A stretch of 64,000 nt of DNA from Actinoplanes octamycinicus (GTDB lineage: Bacteria > Actinomycetota > Actinomycetes > Mycobacteriales > Micromonosporaceae). The stretch's first letter is position 1; each line of letters opens with the position of its first letter. Below are positions 49,371 through 59,427 of the stretch, in pieces. The position numbers and the translations under genes are program-made. A model generated the notes under the pieces. It was not told the origin of the DNA. It did no database searches and saw nothing but the letters and a program-made list of their open reading frames with translations. The stretch is from positions 9,777,501 through 9,841,500 of the forward strand of contig NZ_JACHNB010000001.1 in assembly GCF_014205225.1 (NCBI RefSeq). Reading direction: 5' to 3'.

Positions 49371-52300
49371 TCACGACGCCTGGGGTGTCGGCTCCAAGAG
49401 TGGATCGGCGTCGTCCAGCGTCGGTTCCGGCGTCACGCCGACCGGCCCCGGGTTCTTGTCGACCTTGCCGCGCTCGTCACCGATCTCGTACTGCACCTTG
49501 ATGCTGACCGTCGATCCCTCGCACTTGCCCGCGCCGGTCTCCCCGGCCTCGGCCGCGTCGCTGCCGGCCGGCGGGACCGCCTCCTGAGCCACCTGGTCCA
49601 CCGCGCAGCCCGGCAGGCTGACCAGCATGTCCAGGTTGTACTCGTCGCGTTTCCAGCAGGAGTAGACGCCGTTCTCCGGGTCGACCCGCACCTCCGGGCA
49701 GCCCTTGACCTTCCACCGCTGCCACCCGGCCTCCTCCAGCGCCTTGGTGTAAGCCTGCGCGGTCTCCTGGAACGGGTGCTCGGAGTCGGCCAGCCGTTCC
49801 CGCAGCCGGCACTCGAAGAAGCACCAGCGGCTGCCGGTGGCCACGTCCTGCGGGTTCTTGTCCGCCCAGGCCGGCACGTTCAGCGCGTCCAGTGAGGCGA
49901 AGACCGGGTCGCTGGCGACCGCGCGCAGCCCGAAGAAGGCCGGCAGCACCAGCAGCACCACGGCCGCCAGGGTGGAGAGCGTGATCAGCCGCAGGCGCCG
50001 CTGGGTGCGCAGCTTCTGGCGAAGCTCACCGCGCAGGCCACCCTCCGGTTCGCCGCCGGGTCCGCTGCCGCTCCCGGCCTTTTCCGGTACGGCCGCAGCG
50101 GCTTTCGCCACACCCTTCTCCGGTACGCCGGCGGCCCCGCCCACGCGAGCCACAGCGATCGTCCCGGTCCCGTTCGCGAACCGGTCCCCCGGGCCGTCCC
50201 CGTCACCGGGTCCCTCCCCGAAACCGTCACCGAAGCCGTCGGCCGATCCGTCGCCGAAGCCGTCGGGTCCCGCTCCGAATCCGTCGGGTCCCTCGCCGAA
50301 ACCGTCGCCGTCGCCGGGTCCCTCGCCGAAGCCATGGCCAGGGCCGAAGCCGTCCTCGGGGGCCTTGCCCGGTGCCGGCACCGCCGCCGAGGCCGCGCCA
50401 CGGGGGACGACCGCTGCTGAGGCCGCGCCGCCGGGCACCGCGGCGGCGCCGCGTCCCGGGCCGCTGCCGGGCACACGGGCGGCGCCCCGCCCGGGACCGC
50501 CCGGGTTGCTCCCGGGCACGCTCGCGGCACCACGGCCCGGGCCAGCCGGACCGTTGCCGGGCACGCCGGCCGCACCACGACCCGGACCCGCCGGACCGTT
50601 GCCGGGCACGCCGGCAGCGCCACGACCCGGACCGTTGCCGGGGACTCCGGCGTTGCCGCGGCTGGGACCGCCGTTCGGGTCGGCTCCGGGCGCGCCGGCC
50701 GCACCCCGGCCGGGAGCGCTTCCCGGCACCGAGGCGGCGCCGCGTCCCGGACCGGACGGACCGTTGCCGGGCACGGCGACGGACGCCGCGCCGCGCGGCA
50801 CGGCACCCGGGTCACCGGTCTCCGGGCTGCCCGGACCGCTGGCCGCTCCGGCACCGCGCGGCGAACCGCTCGGGCCGCCGGCCTCCGGACCACCGGGTCC
50901 ACCCTGGCCGGGCACGGCTACCGAGGCTGCCCCGCGTCCCGGACCGCCCGGACCGCCCGGACCGCCCGGACCGTTACCGGGCCCACCCGCGGGTCCATTG
51001 CCGGGCACCCGGGCGGAACCGTTGCCCCGTCCGCTACCACCCCGGCCTCGGGCCGGACCGGTTCCCGACCCGGTACCGGACGCACCGGCCGGACCACCGC
51101 CGGCCATCCCCGCAGGTCCGTTCGGGCCGCCTCCGGGCATGCCCGCCGGACCGTTCGGGCCGCCTCCGGGGATACCTGCCGGACCGCTCGGGCCGCCTCC
51201 GGGCATACCTGCCGGACCGCCGGGGCCGTTGCCGGGCATGCCGCCGGGGCCGTTGCCGGGCGTGCCGGTGGGGCCGTTGCCCGGAACTCGTGCCGCGCCG
51301 CTGCCCGGACCACCCCGGCCGCGAACGGCGGCCGCGCCCGCGGCGCCGGCCCGTGCGCCGCCGGCCGCGGATCGGCCACCGCGCCTTCCGGGCGCCGGGG
51401 ACACCGGACCGCTGCTGGCCATGCCCTGCTCCGGCGCGCCGGTTCCGGCCGCGAAGCCCTGGCTCTGCTCCGGGCCCATGCCATGACGACCCGCCGGCCC
51501 CTCAGGACCGCCGGGCGCGAAGCCCTGACTCTGGTCCGGACCGACCGGGCCACGACCCCGGCCCTGCCCCTGGTTCTGCTCAGGGACCGCCCGGCGACGC
51601 CGGCCGCGCGAGGTCGGCTGTTCCGGCCCAGCCGGGAAGCCCTGGCTCGCCTCGGGCCCACCGGCACCGGGCGGGAAGCCCTGACTCTGGTCCGGGCCGC
51701 CCCTGCCCGCCGGGAAACCCTGGCTCTGCTCGGGCCCGCCGCGACCGGCCGGGAAACCCTGGCCCTGTTCAGGCACACCGCGGCCGGCGGGAAAACCTTG
51801 ACTCCGGCCCGGGTCACCCGTGCCGGCCGGGAAGCCCTGGCTCCGGCCTGGGTCACCCATGCCAGCCGGGAAACCCTGGCTGCGGCTCGGATCCCCGGTG
51901 CCGGCCGGGAAACCCTGGCTGCGGCCCGGATCCCCGGTGCCGGCCGGGAAACCCTGGCTGCGGCCCGGATCGCCCGTGCCAGCCGGAAAACCCTGGCTCT
52001 GGCTCGGATCGCCCATGCCGGCGGGGAAAGCCTGGCTCTGGCTCGGGCTGCCCATGCCGGCCGGGAAGCCCTGGCTCTGGTCGGCAGCGCCGCGGCCGGC
52101 CGGGAAGCCGGGCTCGGCCTGTGCGCCGACCAGGTCGGCGAAGGGGGAGTCGGCCGGGATCCGGCTGCCCGCTGTGTCGCCGCGACCGCGCCGGCCCGGA
52201 CCCGGCTGGCCGGGTACCGGGACACCGCCACCGGGGCCCGGGTTCGCGCCCTGCCGGCCCGCGGTCTGCTGACCCGCTTCGAGCGAACGCCGGTCCGTGG

Positions 52301-55300
52301 TGAAGCCGTCCTCGTCCGGCTGGAGCTGACCGTTGCCGCCGCGCGGACCGGGACGCTGGATGACACCCGAGGTGCTCTCCGCCATCGCGCCCGCGCGCCC
52401 GGGCACGGCCGGGGCACGCTTGCCCTGCCGTCCCGGCACCACCGGCGGCACCACGGCAGCAGCTCGGATCGGCCGCCCGTCACCGGGCCCGGCCCGCCGG
52501 GGACCGGGCACGCTGCCCGTGCCCGCTCCGCCCGGCTGCTCCGGACCCTGCGGCCCTTCACCGGGCCGACCCGGCCTCCCACCCGGTCCACCGGGACCGC
52601 GCTGACCAGCACCGGGACCATTCAGGCCACCAGGACCGCCCGGGCCACCAGGACCGCCGGGATTCGGACCGCCAGGACCGTTGGGACCGCTAGGACCGTT
52701 GGGGCCACCAGGACCGCCCGGACCGCCGGGACCGTTGGGGCCGCCAGGATTACGGTCGCCAACACCCGGACCGCCGGGACCACGCTGGCCGGCGCCCGGA
52801 CCGCCGGGACCACGCTGACCAGTGCCCGGACCGCTGGGCATGCCGGGGCCGCCGGGCCCGGCGGGAACGCCACGACCTCCGGGGCCGCGCTGCGGCGCGC
52901 CCGGACCACCTGCGACGCCAGCCTGACCGGCCGCGCCCCGCGGACCGGAACCCGGGCCGCCGACTCCGGCGGGACCGCGCTGACCAGCGCCGGGAACGTT
53001 CTGCGGGCCGCTGTCCGGTTCGGCGGCACGACGGCCGCCCCGCCCACGCGGAGCGTCACCGGGACGGACGAACCCGTGCGCACCGGTGTCGGCGCCTACC
53101 TCGCGGCCGCCATCCGGCGCTTCGTGCCGTCCGGTGCCCTGCTCCGGGACAGCCGCATGACCTGCCCGGTGCCCGGCCGGACCCTCCGGCTGCGCGTGCG
53201 CGCCCGAGACCGGCCGCGCCGAGCCACCACGCATCCCAGCGGGACCACCCACGGGTCCGTCCGGCTGTGCGTGCGCGCCCGAAACCGGCCGCGCCGAACC
53301 ACCACGCACCCCACCGGCAAACCCGTCCGGCTGCGCGTGCGCGCCGGAAACGGGCCGGGCCGAACCACCACGCGTCCCCCCGGCAAACTCGTCCGGCTGC
53401 GCGTGCGCGCCGGAGACCGGGCGGGCCGAACCACCGCGGACCCCGCCCGGACCAGCTGCCGTTCCGTCCGGGGCAGCGTGCGAGGGAGCGGCGTGCGAGG
53501 TCGGCGCACCGGAGACCGGGCGCGGCGCGCGGCCGCCGTAACCGCCGTCCGGGTCGCCGAAGCCACCGGGCTGCGCACCGCCAGGAACGCCCGCGCCATA
53601 ACCACCGGGCTGCGCGCCGCCGGGCTGTGCACCGCCGGGTGCGGCCGCGCCGTAACCACCGGACTGCGCGCTGCCGGGTGCGGCCGTGCCGTAGGCACCG
53701 GGCTGGGCGCCACCGGGCGCGCCGGACACCGGGCCCGGGGCGGTGGCGCCGTAGACGCCGGGCTGGCCGGCCGCCTCGGCGCGGGCACGACGGTTGCGTC
53801 CGCGGCTGGTCCGCTCGGCGGGATCGCCCGGGGCACCGGCTCGGCCCCGGCCGTCGTCAGCGCCCGGGATCGGGCCGGTCTGGTAGACGCTCGGCGGGAC
53901 CGGGTCAGCCTGGTAGACACTCGGCGGCACGGGGTCGCCGGGGAAGCCGCCACCGGCCGGCGGGATCGGCCCGGTCTGGTAGACGGCGGGCGGGATCGGG
54001 CCGGACTGCTGGGCGTCGCTACGGAACCGGTCACGGGCCGGGCCGGCCGGGGAGGTCGGGCGGATGCCGGGAGAGACCGGGCGTACGCCGGAAGTCATCG
54101 CACGGGGCTCACCCGGCGTCGCGCCGCGCGGATCGACCGGCGCGGCGCCTCGCGGATCCGGCGCGGGACGCGCGCCGGGGATCTCCGGAGCGTTCCCGGA
54201 GCGCGGCACCACCGGCGGCGCGGCGGGATCCGGATAGCCCGGAGCGCCACCCGGCTGACCGGCCTCGGGCGGCATACCGGCCCGGCCGGGCGACACCGGC
54301 GCGCCGGGCATGCCCCGGCGGGCGGCCGGAGGCATCTGACCGGGCGGCATCTGACCGGGCGACACCGGCTTCGGCGGGAGCTGACCGCCGCCACCGCGCT
54401 GACCGGGCGGCACCTGGCCAGGCATCGGACCCTGCTGGCCGGGCCGTCCCGGCGCTCCACCGGGCGGCATCGCTCCGGGAATCGCGCCGGACATGTGACC
54501 GGGCGCTTGTCCCTGGGGCCGGCCGGGAGCCTGCCCCTGGGGCTGACCGGGCCTCTGCGGCTGGCCGGGCATCTGCCCCTGCTGTCCGCCGGGGATCGGG
54601 GCGCCCCGCTGGCCGGACGGCACCGCGCCGGGCGGCATCTGCCCCTGCGGACCCATTTGCCCTTGAGGACCCATTTGCCCCGGCACTCCGGGACGACCGG
54701 GCGACACCTGCCCCGGTCCTCCAGGACCGCCTAGCTGCGCCGCCGGCATCTGACCGGAAGGCATCTGACCGGGAGCGGGCTGCCCCGGATTCACCGGCGC
54801 GGCGGCGCCCTGAGCGCCAGGACCCATCCGCCGGACCGGCGGCGCCTGCCCGCCAGCGACCGCGCCGGAACCGGCAGCACCGGCGGGACCACCGGAAACC
54901 GGCCCGGGACGCGACCCGGGCGCGGGAGAACGCTGCGCCGGGCCGGAGTACTCCCCCGACCCCGCCTGCCAGCCGGGCGCGGGCGGGCGCTGCACCGGGC
55001 CGGAGAACTCACCGGAACCGGCCTGCCAGCCGGGCGCCGGACCACCCGCGGCCGGCTCGTCCGGCTCGAAGCCGCCGCCGAAGACCGGGCCGTCGTCCTC
55101 CGGGCGATCGTCCGGGCCGGGCGCCATCCGGCCCGACTTGCTGGTCCGGGCCTCACCGGGCGCAGCACCGGGGCCGATCGCACCGCCCTGCTCCTTGGCC
55201 GACCACAGGTCGTCGAGCCAGCCGGTCTCCTCGCGCGGGATCTCGACCGGCTCGGCCGGCTGCTCGGCGCGGCCACGCCCGAAGCGGCGGCCCTTCTTGC

Positions 55301-55349
55301 CGCCGCCCTGCCCGGCGTCGTCGGGCCGTTCGGCTCCGCGCGGAGTCAC
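49371..55349 (-). CDS. Giant Pro/Gly/Ala-rich repeat protein with one transmembrane segment and six-Cys C-terminal domain
   Basis: A protein of 1992 aa that I do not recognise. Residues 1-85 are charged ([14 protein letters not shown] is the one ordered-looking piece). Residues about 86-1780 are almost entirely P, G, A, Q, S, R in several tandem repeat families and have no recognisable fold. A basic stretch ([12 protein letters not shown]) precedes one membrane helix at about 1788-1808. The last 185 residues carry six cysteines (about 1843, 1847, 1884, 1898, 1915, 1943) and end in an acidic Pro-rich tail. By the positive-inside rule the repeats are cytoplasmic and the Cys domain outside. GTG 55349 overlaps the rarA stop. 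One frame stays open for 6 kb through repeats, which supports translation. Confidence 0.8.
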   Translation of the reverse strand: MTPRGAERPDDAGQGGGKKGRRFGRGRAEQPAEPVEIPREETGWLDDLWSAKEQGGAIGPGAAPGEARTSKSGRMAPGPDDRPEDDGPVFGGGFEPDEPAAGGPAPGWQAGSGEFSGPVQRPPAPGWQAGSGEYSGPAQRSPAPGSRPGPVSGGPAGAAGSGAVAGGQAPPVRRMGPGAQGAAAPVNPGQPAPGQMPSGQMPAAQLGGPGGPGQVSPGRPGVPGQMGPQGQMGPQGQMPPGAVPSGQRGAPIPGGQQGQMPGQPQRPGQPQGQAPGRPQGQAPGHMSGAIPGAMPPGGAPGRPGQQGPMPGQVPPGQRGGGGQLPPKPVSPGQMPPGQMPPAARRGMPGAPVSPGRAGMPPEAGQPGGAPGYPDPAAPPVVPRSGNAPEIPGARPAPDPRGAAPVDPRGATPGEPRAMTSGVRPVSPGIRPTSPAGPARDRFRSDAQQSGPIPPAVYQTGPIPPAGGGFPGDPVPPSVYQADPVPPSVYQTGPIPGADDGRGRAGAPGDPAERTSRGRNRRARAEAAGQPGVYGATAPGPVSGAPGGAQPGAYGTAAPGSAQSGGYGAAAPGGAQPGGAQPGGYGAGVPGGAQPGGFGDPDGGYGGRAPRPVSGAPTSHAAPSHAAPDGTAAGPGGVRGGSARPVSGAHAQPDEFAGGTRGGSARPVSGAHAQPDGFAGGVRGGSARPVSGAHAQPDGPVGGPAGMRGGSARPVSGAHAQPEGPAGHRAGHAAVPEQGTGRHEAPDGGREVGADTGAHGFVRPGDAPRGRGGRRAAEPDSGPQNVPGAGQRGPAGVGGPGSGPRGAAGQAGVAGGPGAPQRGPGGRGVPAGPGGPGMPSGPGTGQRGPGGPGAGQRGPGGPGVGDRNPGGPNGPGGPGGPGGPNGPSGPNGPGGPNPGGPGGPGGPGGLNGPGAGQRGPGGPGGRPGRPGEGPQGPEQPGGAGTGSVPGPRRAGPGDGRPIRAAAVVPPVVPGRQGKRAPAVPGRAGAMAESTSGVIQRPGPRGGNGQLQPDEDGFTTDRRSLEAGQQTAGRQGANPGPGGGVPVPGQPGPGRRGRGDTAGSRIPADSPFADLVGAQAEPGFPAGRGAADQSQGFPAGMGSPSQSQAFPAGMGDPSQSQGFPAGTGDPGRSQGFPAGTGDPGRSQGFPAGTGDPSRSQGFPAGMGDPGRSQGFPAGTGDPGRSQGFPAGRGVPEQGQGFPAGRGGPEQSQGFPAGRGGPDQSQGFPPGAGGPEASQGFPAGPEQPTSRGRRRRAVPEQNQGQGRGRGPVGPDQSQGFAPGGPEGPAGRHGMGPEQSQGFAAGTGAPEQGMASSGPVSPAPGRRGGRSAAGGARAGAAGAAAVRGRGGPGSGAARVPGNGPTGTPGNGPGGMPGNGPGGPAGMPGGGPSGPAGIPGGGPNGPAGMPGGGPNGPAGMAGGGPAGASGTGSGTGPARGRGGSGRGNGSARVPGNGPAGGPGNGPGGPGGPGGPGRGAASVAVPGQGGPGGPEAGGPSGSPRGAGAASGPGSPETGDPGAVPRGAASVAVPGNGPSGPGRGAASVPGSAPGRGAAGAPGADPNGGPSRGNAGVPGNGPGRGAAGVPGNGPAGPGRGAAGVPGNGPAGPGRGAASVPGSNPGGPGRGAARVPGSGPGRGAAAVPGGAASAAVVPRGAASAAVPAPGKAPEDGFGPGHGFGEGPGDGDGFGEGPDGFGAGPDGFGDGSADGFGDGFGEGPGDGDGPGDRFANGTGTIAVARVGGAAGVPEKGVAKAAAAVPEKAGSGSGPGGEPEGGLRGELRQKLRTQRRLRLITLSTLAAVVLLVLPAFFGLRAVASDPVFASLDALNVPAWADKNPQDVATGSRWCFFECRLRERLADSEHPFQETAQAYTKALEEAGWQRWKVKGCPEVRVDPENGVYSCWKRDEYNLDMLVSLPGCAVDQVAQEAVPPAGSDAAEAGETGAGKCEGSTVSIKVQYEIGDERGKVDKNPGPVGVTPEPTLDDADPLLEPTPQAS
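50440..50780. repeat. Repeats coding for GRGAA.VPGN.P units in the giant gene
   Basis: Tandem units translating as [15 protein letters not shown] and variants ([21 protein letters not shown]). Period about 10-15 residues with good nucleotide similarity between neighbours. Confidence 0.75.
51600..52120. repeat. 39-bp tandem repeat, about 13 copies ([13 protein letters not shown])
   Basis: On the minus strand about 13 consecutive 13-residue units follow the pattern GFPAG-x-G-x-P-x-x-S/G-Q, the central ones nearly identical at DNA level. The outer units are more degenerate, as expected for expansion from the middle by slippage or unequal crossover. Confidence 0.88.
52610..52870. repeat. Collagen-like GPx stretch in the giant gene
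   Basis: Translates to runs of [19 protein letters not shown] type with Gly at nearly every third position over about 80 residues. Short GPx runs may form flexible or polyproline-type structure; a collagen triple helix in the cytoplasm is not expected. Confidence 0.7.
53180..53460. repeat. About 66-bp tandem repeat, 4 copies ([18 protein letters not shown])
   Basis: Four units of about 22 residues translating as [21 protein letters not shown] with minor changes and one short internal insertion. High nucleotide similarity between copies. Confidence 0.8.
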
Positions 55350-57091
55350 GGCTGTTCCTTCCCGGCGGCGTCGCCGCTCTCGTCTGACCGCACTTCGTCA
55401 CCCTCGGCATCCGGTCCGGCCGCTGCCGCACCCGATCCCGTCACCGCCTCCGGCCCGTCGGCCACGACCGACGCCTCCGCATCGGCCACGGCATCCCCGG
55501 CTGGAGCGGAACCGCCCGGAGCACCGGCCACCGACGACCCCGCCGGAGCGGGAGCGCTAGGAGCACCAGCAACCGACGACCCCGCCGGAGCGGAATCCAC
55601 CGGATCACCGGCCACCGGACCCGCCGAGGCGGATGCCGGCGAACCGGAGGCCACCGGCGACTGTGACGCATCCGGGCCCGGAGCACCACCCGCCGCGCGG
55701 TTCGCCCTGCCCGCCGAAGCGGCACGGGGAGCCAGCCCCCGCACGATCCGGCGCAGGCGAGGCACCCGCTCACCGACGGCGCGCTCGGCCCCGTGGTCGG
55801 TCGGCCGATAGTAGTCGGTGCCGACGAGATCATCGGGGACGTACTGCTGGCGGACGACGCCTCGCGGGTCGTCGTGCGGGTAGCGGTAGCCGCGACCGTG
55901 ACCAAGACCACGTGCGCCGGAGTAGTGCGCGTCGCGCAGGTGGGTCGGCACCGGCCCGCCCCGGCCGGCCCGCACGTCGGTCATCGCCGCGCCGATCGCC
56001 GTGGTGACACTGTTCGACTTGGGGGCGGTGGCCATGTGCACGACCGCCTGGGCCAGGTTGAGCTGGGCCTCGGGCATGCCGATCAGCTGCACCGCCTGGG
56101 CCGCCGCGGTCGCCACCAACAGCGCCTGCGGGTCGGCCATCCCGACGTCCTCGCTCGCGAAGATCACGATGCGCCGGGCGATGAACCGCGGGTCCTCGCC
56201 GGCCACGATCATCCGGGCCAGGTAGTGCAGCGCGGCGTCCGGGTCGCTGCCCCGCATGCTCTTGATGAACGCGCTGGTCACGTCGTAGTGCGCGTCGCCG
56301 TCCCGGTCATAGCGCACGGCCGCCACGTCGACCGCGCGCTCCGCGGTGGCCAGGTCGATCTCGGCGGCGCCCTGGGCGAGCGCGGTGCTCGCGGCGGCCT
56401 CCACGGCGGTCAGCGCCTTGCGCACGTCGCCCGCGGCCAGCCGTACGAAATGGTCCTCCGCCTCGGAGGAGACCGTGACCGCCCCGCCCAGCCCGCGCGG
56501 ATCGGTGATCGCGCGCCGGATCAGCCGGCGCACGTCATCCTCCTGCAGGGCTTGCAGGGTCAGCAGGACGCAGCGGGAGAGCAGCGGCGAGATCACCGAG
56601 AAGTACGGGTTCTCGGTGGTGGCGGCGAGCAGCGTGACGGTCCGGTCCTCGACCGCGGCGAGCAGCGAGTCCTGCTGGGTCTTGCTGAAGCGGTGCACCT
56701 CGTCGATGAACAGGACGGTCGGCGGGCCGCCGCGCCGGCGCTCGGTGCGCGCCGTGTCGATCACCGCGCGCACGTCCTTCACCCCGGCGGTGAGCGCGGA
56801 CATCGCCACGAACTTGCGGTCGGTGGCGTGCGCGACCAGGTGCGCGATCGTGGTCTTGCCGGTGCCGGGCGGCCCCCAGAGGATCACCGACATCGGGCTC
56901 GACCCGGTCACCAGCTGGCGCAGCGGCGCGCCGGGGGCGAGCAGGTGCTGCTGCCCGACGAGCTCGTCGATGCTGGCCGGGCGCATCCGGACGGGGAGGG
57001 GGGCATCCGCCGCGGGTGCGCCGAAACCGGCGGCCGGAACCGCTGTCGACGAGTCCGGCTGCGCGAGTGAGAAGAGCCCGTCCATGTCCAT
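55346..57091 (-). CDS. rarA: Replication-associated recombination protein A (RarA/MgsA) with disordered C-terminal extension
   Basis: AAA+ ATPase acting at stalled replication forks. 581 aa; the family is usually about 430-450. Walker [17 protein letters not shown], Walker [15 protein letters not shown], sensor 1 [10 protein letters not shown], and a C-terminal MgsA block with [20 protein letters not shown] and [12 protein letters not shown]. After about residue 450 comes an Ala/Pro/Ser/Gly-rich tail with repeats ([12 protein letters not shown]). Its stop overlaps the GTG of the giant repeat protein (GTGA), coupling the two. Confidence 0.93.
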   Translation of the reverse strand: MDMDGLFSLAQPDSSTAVPAAGFGAPAADAPLPVRMRPASIDELVGQQHLLAPGAPLRQLVTGSSPMSVILWGPPGTGKTTIAHLVAHATDRKFVAMSALTAGVKDVRAVIDTARTERRRGGPPTVLFIDEVHRFSKTQQDSLLAAVEDRTVTLLAATTENPYFSVISPLLSRCVLLTLQALQEDDVRRLIRRAITDPRGLGGAVTVSSEAEDHFVRLAAGDVRKALTAVEAAASTALAQGAAEIDLATAERAVDVAAVRYDRDGDAHYDVTSAFIKSMRGSDPDAALHYLARMIVAGEDPRFIARRIVIFASEDVGMADPQALLVATAAAQAVQLIGMPEAQLNLAQAVVHMATAPKSNSVTTAIGAAMTDVRAGRGGPVPTHLRDAHYSGARGLGHGRGYRYPHDDPRGVVRQQYVPDDLVGTDYYRPTDHGAERAVGERVPRLRRIVRGLAPRAASAGRANRAAGGAPGPDASQSPVASGSPASASAGPVAGDPVDSAPAGSSVAGAPSAPAPAGSSVAGAPGGSAPAGDAVADAEASVVADGPEAVTGSGAAAAGPDAEGDEVRSDESGDAAGKEQP

Positions 57092-57219
57092 CGCAACCGA
57101 CAGTACCGGCCCTCACGGGCCGATCCGAAATGCGACCTGGCCACCTGTGGACACGCTCCCGGCCCGCTAACGCACCGCTACTGAGCGTGTGCGCGCGGGC
57201 CGGAGAAGAGCGGGTCGGG

Positions 57220-57435
57220 TCAGCCGCGTCCGGGGCGGCGGCCGTAGAAGCGGCGGCCGGAACCGGAGCCGGTGGCCGGGCCGCTGCCGACGCCCGCGAG
57301 GTAGAGCGCGAGCAGCAGCAGGCCGAGCGAGGCCATGGTGGAGAAGTTGAACAGATCGGGGGCGCCGAAGTTGGTGTTCAGCAGGTCGGCGAGCAGGTAG
57401 ACGCCGAAGACGACGGCGGCGGCGATAGCGAGCAT
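57220..57435 (-). CDS. Small two-helix membrane protein
   Basis: 71 aa, two predicted membrane helices (about 2-19 and 34-50) and a Gly/Ser/Arg tail ending GRRFYGRRPGRG. ATG 57435 shares its A with the TGA of the upstream MFS gene, and GGAGG lies seven bases before it, which strongly supports a real coupled gene. No family is recognised. It is probably an accessory protein of the MFS transporter or simply co-expressed. Confidence 0.7.
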   Translation of the reverse strand: MLAIAAAVVFGVYLLADLLNTNFGAPDLFNFSTMASLGLLLLALYLAGVGSGPATGSGSGRRFYGRRPGRG

Positions 57436-58715
57436 CAGGTTCCTCCGGGGGTGAGAGCCGATGTGGGGCTGGTACCCGTATCGATGGGTTCCCGAAACTT
57501 GGGTTTCACCAGATAGAGCGGCGCCGCGGCGGCGAGCACCAGGCCGCCGACGACGATCGCCGCGCTGACGCTCACGCTCTGTGCGAGCGCGGTCAGCAGG
57601 ATCGCGCCGATCGCGAAGCCGGGCTGGCCGACCATCGAGTTGAGCGAGAGCAGGCTGGTCCGGAACTCCCCCTCGGCCTGCCGGTGCAGCAGGCCGGCGT
57701 GCACCGGGTTGGCCGCGCCGTGCACCGCGTAGGTGAGCAGGAAACCGGTGATCACCCCGGCCGGCCCGGCCAGCAGCCCCATCCCGACGATGGTCAGCCC
57801 CTGCAGGATGCGCAGCGCGAATCCGGTCCACGGCGCGCCGATCCGCCGGATCAGCAGCGGGATCAGCGCCGCGCCGGCCGCCGAGGCGCCCCACGCGACC
57901 GAGCTGACCGGGCCCATCAGGGCGGCCGCCGCCTCCTCGCCCGACGTCACCTCGGCGAGCCGGATCGGCATGAGTTTCTCGAAGGTGACCATCCCGAAGC
58001 TCCACAGCAGCTCCACCGCCATCAGCGCCAGCACCACCCGGGAGCGGCGGGCCAGGCCGAGTGCGGAGCCGATCGCCACCGGCACGCCACGGATCGAGGC
58101 GACCCAGGCGGCCGCACCGCGGGCGGGGCGGTCCTCGACCATCAGCAGGATCAGCGACAGCGTGCTCACCGCGCTCAGCCCGAGGGCGGCCACCACCGGC
58201 ACGGTCAGCGCGCTGACCGGCCCGATCGGGCCGAGCCAGACCAGGCCGCCGCTGATCAAAGCGCCGCCGGCGACGGCGAGGCTGAGCGCGACCTCGCCAT
58301 GGCTCAGACCGGTCTCGATATCGGCGTCCCGGTCCACGGCCAGGGACTCGTCGACGAACCAGGAGTCGAGCGGCCCGCTGTCCAGCGCCCGGAAGATGCC
58401 CTGCAGGAACCAGGCCGCGGCGAACAGGGTGACCGAGTCGGCGACACACATGACGGAGAGCGAGACCAGGTTGACCGCTCCGGCGATCAACAGCACCGGA
58501 CGGCGGCCGAGCGCATCGGCCAGACCACCGGTGGGCAGCTCCAGGACCAGAACGGTCAGGCCCTGGACCGCGGCGACCAGCCCGGCCTGGGCGATCGTCA
58601 GCCCACGGTCGAGTGGGAGCAGGGTCAGCATCGGGATGGTGAGGCCGACCGGGAGCCACCGCACCACGATCAAGAACAGGAACCTCAACCGGATCTGACG
58701 TACGTCCATGGTCAC
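57435..58715 (-). CDS. MFS transporter
   Basis: 426 aa, about 12 hydrophobic helices. The loop 2-3 motif GGLADALGRRPVLL is clear, with LDSGPLDSWFVDESLAVDRD as a characteristic segment of a drug-efflux-like subfamily. Substrate unknown. GTG 58715 overlaps the arsR-type regulator stop (GTGA); an ATG two codons downstream is an alternative. Regulation by the co-transcribed ArsR-type protein is likely. Confidence 0.9.
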   Translation of the reverse strand: MTMDVRQIRLRFLFLIVVRWLPVGLTIPMLTLLPLDRGLTIAQAGLVAAVQGLTVLVLELPTGGLADALGRRPVLLIAGAVNLVSLSVMCVADSVTLFAAAWFLQGIFRALDSGPLDSWFVDESLAVDRDADIETGLSHGEVALSLAVAGGALISGGLVWLGPIGPVSALTVPVVAALGLSAVSTLSLILLMVEDRPARGAAAWVASIRGVPVAIGSALGLARRSRVVLALMAVELLWSFGMVTFEKLMPIRLAEVTSGEEAAAALMGPVSSVAWGASAAGAALIPLLIRRIGAPWTGFALRILQGLTIVGMGLLAGPAGVITGFLLTYAVHGAANPVHAGLLHRQAEGEFRTSLLSLNSMVGQPGFAIGAILLTALAQSVSVSAAIVVGGLVLAAAAPLYLVKPKFREPIDTGTSPTSALTPGGT

Positions 58716-59302
58716 GCCCCGGCCTCCGGCTCCTGGATGTGCGGCAGGCCGGCCACGTAGACGGCGACCGGGCGCGCGTCCGGACCGGGCTCGTCCTCAC
58801 CGAGCCGCCGATATCGGTCGATCACCTCCTCCAGCTCCCGGAACAGCGCTTCGGTCTGCGCCGAGCCGAGGTGCAGCATGTAGTCGGAGATGCCGGCCAC
58901 CTCCTGCCAGGCCTCGGGCTCGTCGGGCAGCGCGCGCCGCCAGTGCCGAGCCAGCTCGGCGAAGCGGTTGACCTGCTCCGCCTCCAGCCACTCGGCGGCC
59001 GCGGTGGCCTCCGGGTCGCCTTCGTAGTAGCTGCGCCGGAAGTTGGACATGTCGTGCGCGGCGCGCCACCAGCGCTGCCGGCCGGATCCGGGGCGCTCCT
59101 CCTCGACCACCAGCCCGACCTCGGCGAGCTGGCGCAGGTGGTAGCTGGTCGCGCCGGTGTTGGTCCGCAACACGGCGGCGAGCCCGGTGGCCGTGGCCGG
59201 GCCGGCCCAGCGCAGCTGGCCGAGCAGCCGCAACCGCAACGGCTGGGCGAGTGCGCGGATCTGCGGTCCGCTGAGCTGTACCTCACTGAGTTCCTCCGCC
59301 AT
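58712..59302 (-). CDS. ArsR-family winged-helix transcriptional regulator
   Basis: About 196 aa, larger than metal-sensing ArsR proteins. The N-terminal winged helix reads RALAQPLRLRLLGQLRWAGP, GLAAVLRTNTGATSYHLRQL and VEEERPGSGRQRWWRA. The C-terminal half is acidic and helical with no metal-binding Cys motif, so it probably senses something else. ATG 59302 (MAEELSEV) is preferred to GTG 59323. It heads an operon with an MFS gene and a 71-aa membrane protein. Inverted repeats directly upstream are likely its operator. Confidence 0.88.
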   Translation of the reverse strand: MAEELSEVQLSGPQIRALAQPLRLRLLGQLRWAGPATATGLAAVLRTNTGATSYHLRQLAEVGLVVEEERPGSGRQRWWRAAHDMSNFRRSYYEGDPEATAAAEWLEAEQVNRFAELARHWRRALPDEPEAWQEVAGISDYMLHLGSAQTEALFRELEEVIDRYRRLGEDEPGPDARPVAVYVAGLPHIQEPEAGA

Positions 59303-59318
59303 GCATCCACAATAACTA

Positions 59319-59349
59319 TGCACAGATATTGTGCAAAGCCTTTGTGCAC
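59319..59349. promoter_or_regulatory. Inverted-repeat operator in the arsR/questin-oxidase-like gap
   Basis: TGCACA (59319-59324) and TGTGCA (59330-59335) form a dyad, followed by a second overlapping half-site TTGTGCA at 59342-59348 and the small palindrome CAAAGCCTTTG. The AT-rich cluster lies directly upstream of the arsR start and is the best candidate for autoregulation. Confidence 0.7.
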
Positions 59350-59427
59350 GATCGGCATGGATGCGTCCTGACCTGCAACATTGATGAGCTTGCGCTCAAC
59401 CTCGGTTTAAGTAGCAAGCTCAGGAGC

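Noticed and set aside
51483..54734. Plus-strand open frame of 1083 codons opposite the giant repeat gene
   Set aside because: Both strands of this repeat DNA stay open. Only the minus-strand frame has a coupled start, a membrane helix and an ordered Cys domain; the plus frame is Arg/Thr/Gly noise.
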